A stretch of DNA of 64,000 nucleotides, from positions 62,001 through 126,000 of the forward strand of contig NZ_FMYQ01000011.1 in the NCBI RefSeq assembly GCF_900096975.1, read 5' to 3'. This DNA comes from Paraburkholderia lycopersici. GTDB taxonomy: Bacteria; Pseudomonadota; Gammaproteobacteria; Burkholderiales; Burkholderiaceae. Shown here piece by piece: positions 35,873-44,120 of the stretch. The translations under genes and the position numbers were made by a program. Numbering within the stretch: the stretch's first letter is position 1; every line of letters begins with the position of its first letter. Below the pieces are notes generated by a model. It searched no databases and was not told the origin of the DNA. It worked only from the letters and a program-made list of their open reading frames with translations.

Positions 35873-35931
35873 ACGTTAGGGGGGGGCCGTCGAGGGCGGT
35901 AGCACCAGTGCGGAGCTTTCGCCTGGGCCAG
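35873..35931 (-). promoter_or_regulatory. TauR-type promoter of the NTF2-xsc-pta-tauE operon
   Basis: Read on the minus strand: CTGGCCC (35931-35925), 23 bases on the main box CTGGTGCTACC (35908-35898), a 19-base gap, then a -10 like TAACGT (35878-35873). The spacing is identical to the sites at 25305 and 37777. The NTF2-like start codon lies 69 bases downstream. Confidence 0.65.
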
Positions 35932-35989
35932 CGCCCAACTGGCCGTGCGGCGACGCGCCCGCCAGGGCGGCCTGGCGGGCCCGGGAAGG

Positions 35990-37516
35990 CTAGGAGGGCT
36001 GCTGCTGTCGAACGACCTGCGCGAGCGCGCGCACGCCGGGCTCGATCTTTTCGAGCTTGATTGCGGAAAAGCCCATGCGGAACCAGCGGCCGTGTCCGGC
36101 CTCGTCGGCAAAGAACACGCCGCCGGGCTCGATCAGAATGCCGGCCTCGCGCGCGTCATCGGCGAGGCGCGCGGAATCGAGCCACGGCGGGCCTTCCACC
36201 CAGCACGACGCGCCGCCCCCCACAGGCACGTAACGCACCTCCGGCAGATGGGCGTCGAGCGCCGCCATCAGGGCTTGCGCCCGCTCCTTGTAGGCATGCG
36301 CGAGCCTGCGCAGGAGCGCATCGTGATGACCGAGCGCGAGGAACGTCGCGAACGCGCGCTGGACGTAGGCGACCGGATGCCGGACCATGAGCCGGCGCAG
36401 CGCGCGCAATTCGCGCACGAGCTCTTGCGGCCCGACGACGTAACCGAGACGCAGCCCGGGCGCAAAGGTCTTCGACAGACTGCCGACGTAGATCACGCGA
36501 TCTGCCGTGTCGAGGCTCTTCAAGGCGGGATGCGGCGTGCCGGAGAACGTGTTCTCGCTCTCGTAGTCGTCTTCGATGATGACGAAGTCGTGCCGCTGCG
36601 CCAGTTCGAGCAGCGCGCGGCGGCGCGAGATCGGCATGGTGGCCGTGGTCGGGCATTGGTGGCTCGGCGTGACGAACACGTAATCGCAGCGCGCAAGGGA
36701 GTCGCGAAGCCGTACCGGATCGATACCTTCGCCGTCGATCGGCAGTTCGAGCAGTTGCGCATTGCGGTTCACGAAGATGTTGCGTGCGTCGGGATAGCCC
36801 GGATTCTCGATGCCGACCGTCGTGTGTTTTCCGCAGAGCAGATCGGCGACCAGATACAGCGCCTGCTGGCACCCGTTCGTGACGATGATCTCCTCGGGCA
36901 TCGCGAACACGCCGCGGCGCGGCAGCACGCGCGTGCGGATCTGCTGGATCAGCGATTCGTCGTCGCGCTCGATCAGATCGGGTGCCCAGTTGCGGATCTC
37001 CATGATCGAGAGCGCCTTCATGCAGCACTCGCGCCAGTCGTTGGTGGGAAAGAGCGATTGATCGAACTGCCCGTAGATAAAAGGAAATGCGTAGTTCTGC
37101 CAATTGGCGGGTTTGACGATGTTGCGCTGCGCCGAGGGCGGACGCACGATGCGCTTTTTCCACATGGGGGGCGCCGGCATTTCGCCGCCGCGGGCCCCGG
37201 CAACGTCGGGCTGCCGCGCCGTCACGCCGTGCAGGCCCTCGAGCATGGCGGAGTTGACGAAGTGGCCGCTGCGCTCGCGCGACACCAGATAGCCTTCCTC
37301 GACGAGCATTTGATAGGCGAGCACGACGGTATTGCGGGCGACGCCGAGCTGGTCGGCGAGTTCCCGGCTCGATGGCAGGGCGGCGTCAGGGAGCAACTGC
37401 CCGTCGAGGATCGCCGCGACCAGCATTTCGCGAATCTTGTGCTGCAGGCTTGTCTTCGACTCCGGTGACCGTCGGAACTGCTGGACCCATAGGGCAGCCG
37501 GGGTGCGGGTCGGCAT
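35990..37516 (-). CDS. tauR: MocR-type (GntR-aminotransferase) regulator TauR
   Basis: 508 residues. The GntR winged HTH occupies about residues 20-90 (LPSSRELADQLGVARNTVVL). The remainder is a class I aminotransferase-like domain with the PLP-binding Lys in YVGSLSKTFAPGLRLGYVVG and the pocket segment VIIEDDYESE. TauR in Rhodobacter activates taurine genes in response to taurine and PLP. ATG 37516 has AGGAGC upstream. It is divergent from tauCAB and adjacent to the NTF2-xsc operon. The three CTGGNNCTACC promoters are its likely targets. No TauR-type box is seen close to its own start. Confidence 0.85.
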   Translation of the reverse strand: MPTRTPAALWVQQFRRSPESKTSLQHKIREMLVAAILDGQLLPDAALPSSRELADQLGVARNTVVLAYQMLVEEGYLVSRERSGHFVNSAMLEGLHGVTARQPDVAGARGGEMPAPPMWKKRIVRPPSAQRNIVKPANWQNYAFPFIYGQFDQSLFPTNDWRECCMKALSIMEIRNWAPDLIERDDESLIQQIRTRVLPRRGVFAMPEEIIVTNGCQQALYLVADLLCGKHTTVGIENPGYPDARNIFVNRNAQLLELPIDGEGIDPVRLRDSLARCDYVFVTPSHQCPTTATMPISRRRALLELAQRHDFVIIEDDYESENTFSGTPHPALKSLDTADRVIYVGSLSKTFAPGLRLGYVVGPQELVRELRALRRLMVRHPVAYVQRAFATFLALGHHDALLRRLAHAYKERAQALMAALDAHLPEVRYVPVGGGASCWVEGPPWLDSARLADDAREAGILIEPGGVFFADEAGHGRWFRMGFSAIKLEKIEPGVRALAQVVRQQQPS

Positions 37517-37966
37517 GCTTGCTCCTGCGACAGATGAGGTTGATGAGGGAAATTTCCAGGATCGGATCGGTTGCCGGCCATTCTATAAAGACAATATTCA
37601 GGTTGGGCCGCCCGAGTCGACCAGGTAAATTTCGGAGCGACTTTCCCCGCGGGATGCGCGCCCGGCTTTCGCGGCCGCAGACACGGACCGGCGTCACACC
37701 TTTGCTGCGGCGCAGCGCGAGCCGGTGTGCGCCAGCGTGCGCGTCACCCAGGCACGCCGATCTCGCGTCTGTCGGGCTGGCCCCATCAGATCTCCTCGCC
37801 TGGTACTACCCGTTGCTTTATTGATTGAGAATGCTTGATCAAACGGGCGAGATCGCAAGCGCGACAAGCGAGAAGCCGGAGCCGGTCCTCGTCACCGCGG
37901 ACCGGACTTCATATCGGAAGCAGTTCCCTGGCGTGCTCACTGAATTTTCAACTCGAGGAGACGGCG
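37517..37966. other. Divergent region between tauR and tauCAB
   Basis: 450 bases without a convincing gene. The 90 bases next to tauR are AT-richer (tctataaagacaatattc near 37582-37600) and probably hold the tauR promoter. The TauR-type tauCAB promoter is at 37777-37835. The remaining 130 bases form a long 5' leader before the tauC ribosome site GAGGAG at 37955. Confidence 0.5.
37777..37835 (+). promoter_or_regulatory. TauR-type promoter of tauCAB
   Basis: CTGGCCC (37777-37783), 23 bases on CTGGTACTACC (37800-37810), 19 bases, then AATGCT (37830-37835) as a weak -10. Same letters and spacings as at 25305 and 35931; the -10 match is the poorest of the three, in line with need for an activator. 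Confidence 0.6.
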
Positions 37967-38821
37967 GTGCGAGCCCTACCCAGACCATTCAAGACGATCA
38001 AGCGTCCTGTCGAGTCGCCGAAAGAGCCGGACGTCAAAATCCGCCGCGCCCGCGCGGGGTGGAGTTCGTACTGGTTGACCACCGCCGTGCTGGTGATCGC
38101 GGTCGTACTGTGGCAGGCGGTATCGATGGCGGGGATCTTCCCTGCGTTCGCGCTGCCCTCGCCGGTGGCGGTGTGGCAGGCCTTCGTCGAAATCGCGCAC
38201 AACGGCTACGGAGGACAGGCGCTGGCCGGCGACATCCTCATCAGCTGCTTTCGCATCGTCATCGGTTTCGTGGGGGCGATCGCGATCGGCGTTCCGGTAG
38301 GACTGCTGATGTCACGAAACAAGGTCGTGTTCGACATCGTCGACCCCTTCCTCCAGTTCATCCGTCCGGTTCCGCCGCTCGCCTACATTCCGCTTCTGGT
38401 GGTGTGGTTCGGCATTGGCGAATTGCCCAAAGCCATCCTGATTCTCGTCGGCACCATTCCGGTCATCATCATCGGCACCATGTCGGGCGTGAAAAGCACG
38501 CCGGCGTTGCGCATCTCCGTTGCGCGCACACTCGGCGCGAGCAACGCGCAAATTTTCCGCAGGGTGGTGCTGCCTTCGGCCATGCCGGAGATATTCACGG
38601 CGATGCGCGTGGGGATCGGCGTCGCGTGGACCTGTCTGGTCGCGGCCGAACTGATCGCTGCGAGCAGCGGCCTCGGCTGGCTCGTGCAGTTCGCAGGACA
38701 GGCCCTGCAGGTCGCCATCGTGATCGTCGGCATCGTAATCATCGGGCTGATCGGATATGCAATGGAACTGGTGATACGCAAGATCGAGAACTGGGTCGTT
38801 CCCTGGCGCGAACACAACTGA
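37967..38821 (+). CDS. tauC: ABC transporter permease TauC
   Basis: 284 residues with about six membrane helices and the binding-protein-dependent permease signature (EAA loop) in ARTLGASNAQIFRRVVLPSA followed by MPEIFTAMRVGIGVAWTCLV. The GTG at 37967 is used because GAGGAG lies eight bases upstream. It forms the membrane channel for taurine with TauA and TauB, which follow. Of the SsuC/TauC family, and placed under the TauR-type promoter. Confidence 0.85.
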   Translation: MRALPRPFKTIKRPVESPKEPDVKIRRARAGWSSYWLTTAVLVIAVVLWQAVSMAGIFPAFALPSPVAVWQAFVEIAHNGYGGQALAGDILISCFRIVIGFVGAIAIGVPVGLLMSRNKVVFDIVDPFLQFIRPVPPLAYIPLLVVWFGIGELPKAILILVGTIPVIIIGTMSGVKSTPALRISVARTLGASNAQIFRRVVLPSAMPEIFTAMRVGIGVAWTCLVAAELIAASSGLGWLVQFAGQALQVAIVIVGIVIIGLIGYAMELVIRKIENWVVPWREHN

Positions 38822-38844
38822 TCGGGTTATCCGAGGAGACGAAA

Positions 38845-39864
38845 ATGAAAAAGACGCAATGGGTCCATGCCGCGGCGGCTGCGTTGCTTGCCACAGGCTC
38901 TCTGCTGCCGGGAGCGGGGCACGCGCAGAGCAAGCCCGAGGTCATCATCGGCTACGAAGACAACGGCGCCGATCCGTACATGGTGTCGATGGCCGAGCAC
39001 ATGTTCGAACAGCAGATGAACGCCGACGTGCAGTACAAGCTCTTCAGTTCGGGCCCGGCGGCGATGAGCGCGTTGGCTTCGAACAGTCTTACGTTCATGT
39101 GCGGCATCGGCATTCCACCGCTTGTCACCGCCATCGCGCAGGGTTTGCCGATGACCATCGTGTACAACCAGGAGCGCTACACGGATGCGGCCGGCATCGT
39201 GGTCAAGCCCGACAGCGGAATCCATGACGTCGCGGCACTGCAAGGCAAGAAGATCGCGATCGTGGCCGGCTCGCAGGCCTCCTTCGAGCTCGCGACCTTT
39301 CTCGCGGCCGCGCACGTGCCGTATTCGTCGGTGACCCAGATCAACATGGCCCCGCCGCAGATGCGCACATCCTGGGTAACCGGCGCGATCGACGCGGCTA
39401 TCGTCTGGGATCCGGTATTCAGCGCGCTGCGCGCGAGCGGCGGCAAGGCGATCAAGACCGACGGGGACCTGCCGCGAGAGGCATCGAGCTACAACGTGTG
39501 CATTGCCAACGCGGACTGGGCGAAGGCGCATCCCGATCTGGTACGCGGTTTCGTCGCCGCCCTCGACCAGGGCTATCAGTTGACGTTGAAGCAGCGGGAC
39601 AAGGCGCTGGCCGACATGGCTCGCCAAACGGGCGTCACCGTGCCCGTCGCCCAAAGCGAACTCGCCGGCTACGAGCTTTTCTCCGGCGCGGACCAGACCA
39701 CGCCGAAAGTCATGGGCATGGACGCGGGCGCGAAAACCTCCGCGACCTACCTGACGTTGGTGAATACTGCGAAGGTGCTCAATACGATAGGCCGCATTCC
39801 GTCGGTGCCGGCGAGTTTCGAATCCAACGTCGCGCCGCAGTATTCCAGATCCTTTGCCCATTGA
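38845..39864 (+). CDS. tauA: Periplasmic taurine-binding protein TauA
   Basis: 339 residues. A Sec signal peptide occupies residues 1-27 (MKKTQWVHAAAAALLATGSL, cleavage after GHAQ). The mature part is a SsuA/TauA-type solute-binding protein, with VIIGYEDNGADPYMVSMAEH, LQGKKIAIVAGSQASFELAT and AAIVWDPVFSALRASGGKAI. Start follows GAGGAGACGAAA. It captures taurine for TauC/TauB; close relatives bind alkanesulfonates, so exact ligand is inferred from the operon. Confidence 0.85.
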   Translation: MKKTQWVHAAAAALLATGSLLPGAGHAQSKPEVIIGYEDNGADPYMVSMAEHMFEQQMNADVQYKLFSSGPAAMSALASNSLTFMCGIGIPPLVTAIAQGLPMTIVYNQERYTDAAGIVVKPDSGIHDVAALQGKKIAIVAGSQASFELATFLAAAHVPYSSVTQINMAPPQMRTSWVTGAIDAAIVWDPVFSALRASGGKAIKTDGDLPREASSYNVCIANADWAKAHPDLVRGFVAALDQGYQLTLKQRDKALADMARQTGVTVPVAQSELAGYELFSGADQTTPKVMGMDAGAKTSATYLTLVNTAKVLNTIGRIPSVPASFESNVAPQYSRSFAH

Positions 39865-39892
39865 CCGGCTGACCGCCGCGCAGGAGACGAAC

Positions 39893-40630
39893 TTGAATAT
39901 CGTCATCGATTCCCTGTACAAGACATTCGGCGCCACCGCCGCGCTGGAAAATATCAATCTGCAGTTCCAGGGCAGCGAATTCGTCACCGTGCTCGGCGCC
40001 TCCGGCTGCGGCAAGACGACCTTGCTGCACCTGCTGGCCGGCCTGACGTCGCCCACGCGGGGCAACATCTACATCGACGGCGAAATCAGGAATCAGCCCG
40101 GGGCCGACCGTGTCGTCGTATTCCAGCAGGCCGGGTTGTTTCCGTGGCTCAGCGTGGAAGAAAACATCGAGTTCGGGCTGTCGCTGCACGCGGTTCCCAA
40201 GGCGGAGCGGCGGCGCGCATCGGCCGAAATCCTGCGCATCATCGATCTCGAGGCTTTCGCCCGGCACAAGCCCTATGAACTGTCGGGCGGCATGCAGCAG
40301 CGCGTGGCGATTGCCCGCGCGCTCGTCATGAAGCCGAAGGTATTGCTGATGGACGAGCCGTTCGGCGCACTGGATGCGCAGACTCGCAGCGCGATGCAAA
40401 CGTTCTTGACGGCGCTGTGGGAACAGCTCCAGTGCACGATCGTGTTCATCACGCACGACATCGACGAAGCGATCTTTCTCGGCACGCGCCTCGTCGTGCT
40501 TTCGGCACGGCCGGGACGGGTCGCACTCGACGTACCGATCGAACTGCAGCGGCCCCGCACGCCGGAAGTCGCGTTCGAACCGCACTTTCTGGAATTGAAG
40601 AAGTGCGCAATGGGCATACTCGCGCATTGA
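39893..40630 (+). CDS. tauB: Taurine ABC transporter ATPase TauB
   Basis: 245 residues. Walker A GASGCGKTTLL (about residue 36), Q-loop VFQQAGLFPW, signature YELSGGMQQRVAIARAL and Walker B VLLMDEPFGALD, then the switch His in FITHDIDEAIFLG. It powers taurine import through TauC. The TTG at 39893 is the probable start, since AGGAGACGAAC precedes it. An upstream in-frame TTG at 39854 would overlap tauA. A hairpin terminator at 40833 lies about 200 bases downstream. Confidence 0.85.
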   Translation: MNIVIDSLYKTFGATAALENINLQFQGSEFVTVLGASGCGKTTLLHLLAGLTSPTRGNIYIDGEIRNQPGADRVVVFQQAGLFPWLSVEENIEFGLSLHAVPKAERRRASAEILRIIDLEAFARHKPYELSGGMQQRVAIARALVMKPKVLLMDEPFGALDAQTRSAMQTFLTALWEQLQCTIVFITHDIDEAIFLGTRLVVLSARPGRVALDVPIELQRPRTPEVAFEPHFLELKKCAMGILAH

Positions 40631-40832
40631 CCGGAGTGCGAAGAAAGCGCGATTCGAGCGTTCGGCAACGAGATGTGCGCGCGGGTTCACCCCCTGTTTG
40701 CTCACCAGGCCAGTTGTCCAGCGTAGATAGAAGCCGCGGGCAACCGGTGGCGAAGCGCTTGCCCGGCGCAAGATTTCCGCACGTCGAAATTCGGATTGAC
40801 CGGTGCAGAATGCTGCCGGCCAGCCGCGACTC

Positions 40833-40860
40833 AAAAGCCTCCTGTTTCCAGAAGGCTTTT
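40833..40860 (+). terminator. Hairpin terminator downstream of tauB
   Basis: AAAAGCCT and AGGCTTTT pair around a 12-base loop and end in TTTT, the classic intrinsic terminator form. It closes the tauCAB transcript and can also serve the minus-strand gene ending at 40905. Confidence 0.7.
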
Positions 40861-40904
40861 ATCCGTGCAGCTACAGTGGATTGCCCCGCTGGACGGCACG
40901 CGGG

Positions 40905-41171
40905 CTAGTGCCCATGCGCCTGCCGCAATCCGACATCCTTTTCGAGTCGCCGATCAAGGGGCTCGACGTGGAACCCCGCCGAAACCACAAAAAGGACGCC
41001 AGCGAAGGGCCAGACGTAGGTTGCCAGGGACAGGCAAAGCCAGCATGCATCCTGTGTCGGGTACGCGTGGAGCGCCCAGAAAAAGCAGGCAGCTGGCAAC
41101 ATCAGCAGGCACAGAGCCGACCGTTTCAGAAAAACGGCGAACCTTGCATTCTTGAGCGTCTCAGCTTGCAT
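40905..41171 (-). CDS. Unrecognised small membrane protein
   Basis: 88 residues with two predicted membrane helices (LCLLMLPAACFFWALHAY and LATYVWPFAGVLFVVSAGF) joined by a short loop containing TQDACWLCL. The C-terminus is charged and probably cytoplasmic. The ATG at 41171 follows GGAGACCGGC; a GTG at 41213 is an alternative start. No family recognised. It stands alone between tauB and the AraC gene, on the opposite strand to both. Confidence 0.55.
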   Translation of the reverse strand: MQAETLKNARFAVFLKRSALCLLMLPAACFFWALHAYPTQDACWLCLSLATYVWPFAGVLFVVSAGFHVEPLDRRLEKDVGLRQAHGH

Positions 41172-41699
41172 GCCGGTCTCCATAGGGAATGGCACTGGCG
41201 TATAGAGTCTCACGGCTGCTGCTCCACGAAACTTGGTAAAAACCCCCGACGCATGCCCGGCGCGCGTCCATGTGGCGAGCAGCGTAGCAACAAGGACATC
41301 GAGACTGGCATATTGCCGGTTTGCCGCCCGCAGACACGGAAGCCGTAGAAAAATCCGGCTAGTTCAGCGCGCGCATTGGACCATGATCGGGATTCCTTTG
41401 TTTATCGGGGAGCGTCTGTCGAGACCGTTCTAGCCTGGCAGGCGAACCGGGAGGCGAGTGTGGCGACACTATCGGAGCCTGCATCCATCGGATTAAACAG
41501 GGCGTGCGCGTTTTTTTCGATGCTTGATTAGCACGACGGAATGTTTGTTGTCATCTTTACGTGCGCCCCTCGACACATGGCGCGTTCGCGCATTCGTCGG
41601 GCGTTATCGGTCATTTTTTCGTGCTAGCATTTTCGCTCGGCGTCACGCTTGCACACCCTCCGCGCCTGCGGACGACGCTCGTCCAGAACGGAGTCATCG
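41172..41699. other. Intergenic region before the AraC-type gene
   Basis: 528 bases without a supported gene. The last 180 bases are AT-richer with several T-runs (41511-41517, 41613-41618), in line with promoter sequence for the AraC gene. No repeated motif linked to the tau or sau genes was found in it. Confidence 0.4.
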
Positions 41700-42647
41700 A
41701 TGGTCCAGACACACGTTAGCGGCTCCGCATCCCCAAGCCAGGTATCGATCGACGACATCGTGCATGTGCTGTCGCATCGCGCTACCGCAACCACGCGCGG
41801 ACGCGAATGGACCGGCGTGACCGTCGACATGTATGCTGCGCTACCGGACGTGTCGGAGCGTTATCCAGCGCTCGACCATCATCTGATCTGTTTCTGCCCT
41901 TACGGCAGCGCCCGGCTCGTCCAGGGGCGCGATGGAAAGATTCATGAAAGCCTCGTTTCGGCCGGCGTTTCGATGCTCATGCCCGCCGGTCACGATTCGC
42001 TCTGGGAAGGGGATGCCTCGGCGACGGCGCGCCTGCGTATTCCCACCGCGCTCGTCGAATCGGCAGCCGAACAGATCGGGGCGCGCAGCTCGTCGCAGGT
42101 CGAAATCCGCAATGTGTTCGAAACGCGTGATACGGTCATTGCGTACATCGCGCGTATCCTCATGGCCGAACTCGAACGTCAGCCGCATCCCGCGCAGTTG
42201 TTGATTGTCGATCAGGTATCGAATGCGCTCGCGGCGCATCTGCTCCGCAATTTCAACGCGTTCGAGCCGGTCGTGTCGCGGGAATTGACGGCACTGAGCC
42301 AGGTCGAACTGGCCCGCGTGACCGAATATGTCGAGGCGAATCTGGACCGCCCGATCGGACTCGCGGAACTCGCCCGCATCGTGAACGTGAGCCGCTTTCA
42401 TTTCACCCGTCTGTTCAAGCGCTGCACAGGCATGACGGCAATCAGCTTCGTCGAGCAATGCCGGATTCGCCGGGCACAGTCGCTGATTCTGGAGACCGAC
42501 TGGCCGCTTTCGCAGATCGCACTGGCGGCAGGATTCGCGGATCAAAGTCATTTCACGAGGCGCTTTCACCGTCACGTGGGTTGCACGCCCGCCGCTTTTG
42601 CTCGCGAGCATGGCCGGCGTCGCGCGATGAAAGTCGCGCACGCCTGA
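41700..42647 (+). CDS. AraC-family transcriptional regulator
   Basis: 315 residues. The C-terminal 100 residues hold the two AraC helix-turn-helix units: GLAELARIVNVSRFHFTRLF and SQIALAAGFADQSHFTRRFH with the closing GCTPAAFARE. The N-terminal part is a cupin-like sensor of unknown ligand with CFCPYGSARLVQGRDGKIHE. It lies convergent with the doxX-bufferin operon, so its target is unclear; control of that operon or of a distant gene is possible. Confidence 0.85.
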   Translation: MVQTHVSGSASPSQVSIDDIVHVLSHRATATTRGREWTGVTVDMYAALPDVSERYPALDHHLICFCPYGSARLVQGRDGKIHESLVSAGVSMLMPAGHDSLWEGDASATARLRIPTALVESAAEQIGARSSSQVEIRNVFETRDTVIAYIARILMAELERQPHPAQLLIVDQVSNALAAHLLRNFNAFEPVVSRELTALSQVELARVTEYVEANLDRPIGLAELARIVNVSRFHFTRLFKRCTGMTAISFVEQCRIRRAQSLILETDWPLSQIALAAGFADQSHFTRRFHRHVGCTPAAFAREHGRRRAMKVAHA

Positions 42648-42704
42648 CCATGAAATGCTTTACCTCTTATTCGTCGTGTTCGCGATTCGCGATCCCGGCG
42701 AGCC

Positions 42705-43217
42705 TCAGATCGGATTGCGAATTGCCCGCCGGTAGAACCATTGGCTGATCGGGCGATCGATCGACAGCGGCCCGGGGCCCAGCGCCATGATTCCGACGGC
42801 GAGCGAGGCCCAATAGAGATGAAAATTGGCCCAGCCGTCGGGAAACACCAACTGGATCGTGCCGGTCATGAGCAGCAGCGCCAGTGCGGCGAAGCGCGTC
42901 GCCAGTCCGAGAATGAGCAGAACGGGAAGCGCGATTTCCGCTGTGGCGACGATCAATGCAACGGTGTCCGGCGCGGGGAAGCCATACGCGGCGCCGAACA
43001 CATGGAGCTTGAACTGATTCTCGAAGAGAAACAGCGTGGCGGGCGAAATGCTCAGGAATCCGTCCCAACGGGTGTGGCCGGAACGCAGGAACGGCAGAGC
43101 CAGGGCGACGCGCAGCAGCGGAGGCGCGACAAGCCCGGCAATGCTCTGGATCTGCTGGAGGATTGCGCGAATCAGGAACTCGAACGGGCGCCTGGCCCGG
43201 GGCAGGGACTGGCTCAT
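42705..43217 (-). CDS. DoxX-family membrane protein of the bufferin operon
   Basis: 170 residues with four predicted helices and the DoxX pattern (PPLLRVALALPFLRSGHTRW, AEIALPVLLILGLATRFAAL). DoxX proteins are small membrane components of redox or thiol-stress systems. They commonly accompany BufABC/HvfABC genes. It starts ten bases after the BufC stop and is the last gene of the operon. Confidence 0.8.
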   Translation of the reverse strand: MSQSLPRARRPFEFLIRAILQQIQSIAGLVAPPLLRVALALPFLRSGHTRWDGFLSISPATLFLFENQFKLHVFGAAYGFPAPDTVALIVATAEIALPVLLILGLATRFAALALLLMTGTIQLVFPDGWANFHLYWASLAVGIMALGPGPLSIDRPISQWFYRRAIRNPI

Positions 43218-43227
43218 GCATACCTCG

Positions 43228-44115
43228 TCATGGCATCGGGGCTGTTTCTTCGCTTGCGCTCCAGCCGACGATCGCATCGATAGCCGATAGATCGCACAAG
43301 GCGCGGGCGAGGTCGAAACCGGGTTCTTCGTCGATGGCGCGCGCGGTCGCGTCGATGACCGACGCACCGGCCTGGAGGCCGAGCATCCAGGCCGCGGCGC
43401 CGGCGCTGACCGCGCGGACCTCGACTTCGGCGGCGGGGCGCATGATGAGGGCATGTTCGCCGCCGCGCCCGATGTCGACCGCGGCGGGCATACCGCCGTC
43501 GATGTTCATCGACCATATCTCGACAATCGGCCAGGCGGACCGCACGATGCGCAGCGAAGGATGCAGCGTGAAACGGACCAGCAGAAGACGCGCGGGATCG
43601 ATCGGGCCCAACCGGGCCGGATCGAACGGAGTGGCTTCGGCGGCGTGATAGGCCTCGCCCCATGCGCGCTCCAGTCGGGCGACATCGGGCAGATAAGGCA
43701 CGCTCAGCGCTGGCTCGAACGTCGCGACAAAGTCGGGGAATGTCGCGCCGTATGCCAGCATGACCGGCGTCGAGGGCGGCTCGAAGACCACGTACGCGCG
43801 GGCCATCGCCGTGAAGAATTCGTCGCCGACGAGGCGGCATACGACGGGGAACGCGGCCCTCAGCGACTCGATCAGTCCCACGACGACGTTGTTCCGGTAA
43901 ACGCCGAAGCGCTTCGTGCCGGGCAACGCATCGGGACCGACCAGGCCATCGGGGACCGGCAGCGCGGGGTCCAGCAGCGCCGCGGCGAAAATTCTTTGAC
44001 GTTCGGACAGGGACGGCGTGTCCTGCGCCGCGCAGCGGCCTGCGTTTCGCGCTTGTCCGAAGCGCGGTCGGTTTGACGATCCCGCTGGCGTGGGCGCCGG
44101 TAGCTGGCGTCGCAT
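43228..44115 (-). CDS. bufC: BufC/HvfC-family MNIO partner protein (DUF2063)
   Basis: 295 residues. The N-terminal domain matches the DUF2063/HvfC-BufC family, with LSERQRIFAAALLDPALPVP, then RFGVYRNNVVVGLIESLRAA and DFVATFEPALSVPYLPDVARLE. The C-terminal half is a less conserved partner region. In MNIO systems this protein presents the precursor peptide to the modifying iron enzyme. It starts five bases after the unrecognised 325-residue gene, and bufB and bufA lie farther upstream. Role in metal-stress peptide maturation follows from the family. Confidence 0.8.
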   Translation of the reverse strand: MRRQLPAPTPAGSSNRPRFGQARNAGRCAAQDTPSLSERQRIFAAALLDPALPVPDGLVGPDALPGTKRFGVYRNNVVVGLIESLRAAFPVVCRLVGDEFFTAMARAYVVFEPPSTPVMLAYGATFPDFVATFEPALSVPYLPDVARLERAWGEAYHAAEATPFDPARLGPIDPARLLLVRFTLHPSLRIVRSAWPIVEIWSMNIDGGMPAAVDIGRGGEHALIMRPAAEVEVRAVSAGAAAWMLGLQAGASVIDATARAIDEEPGFDLARALCDLSAIDAIVGWSASEETAPMP

Positions 44116-44120
44116 GATGC

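Noticed and set aside
40803..41348. A 181-residue plus-strand protein opposite the small membrane protein
   Set aside because: No motif and no ribosome site; the minus strand has two clear membrane helices and a good ribosome site.
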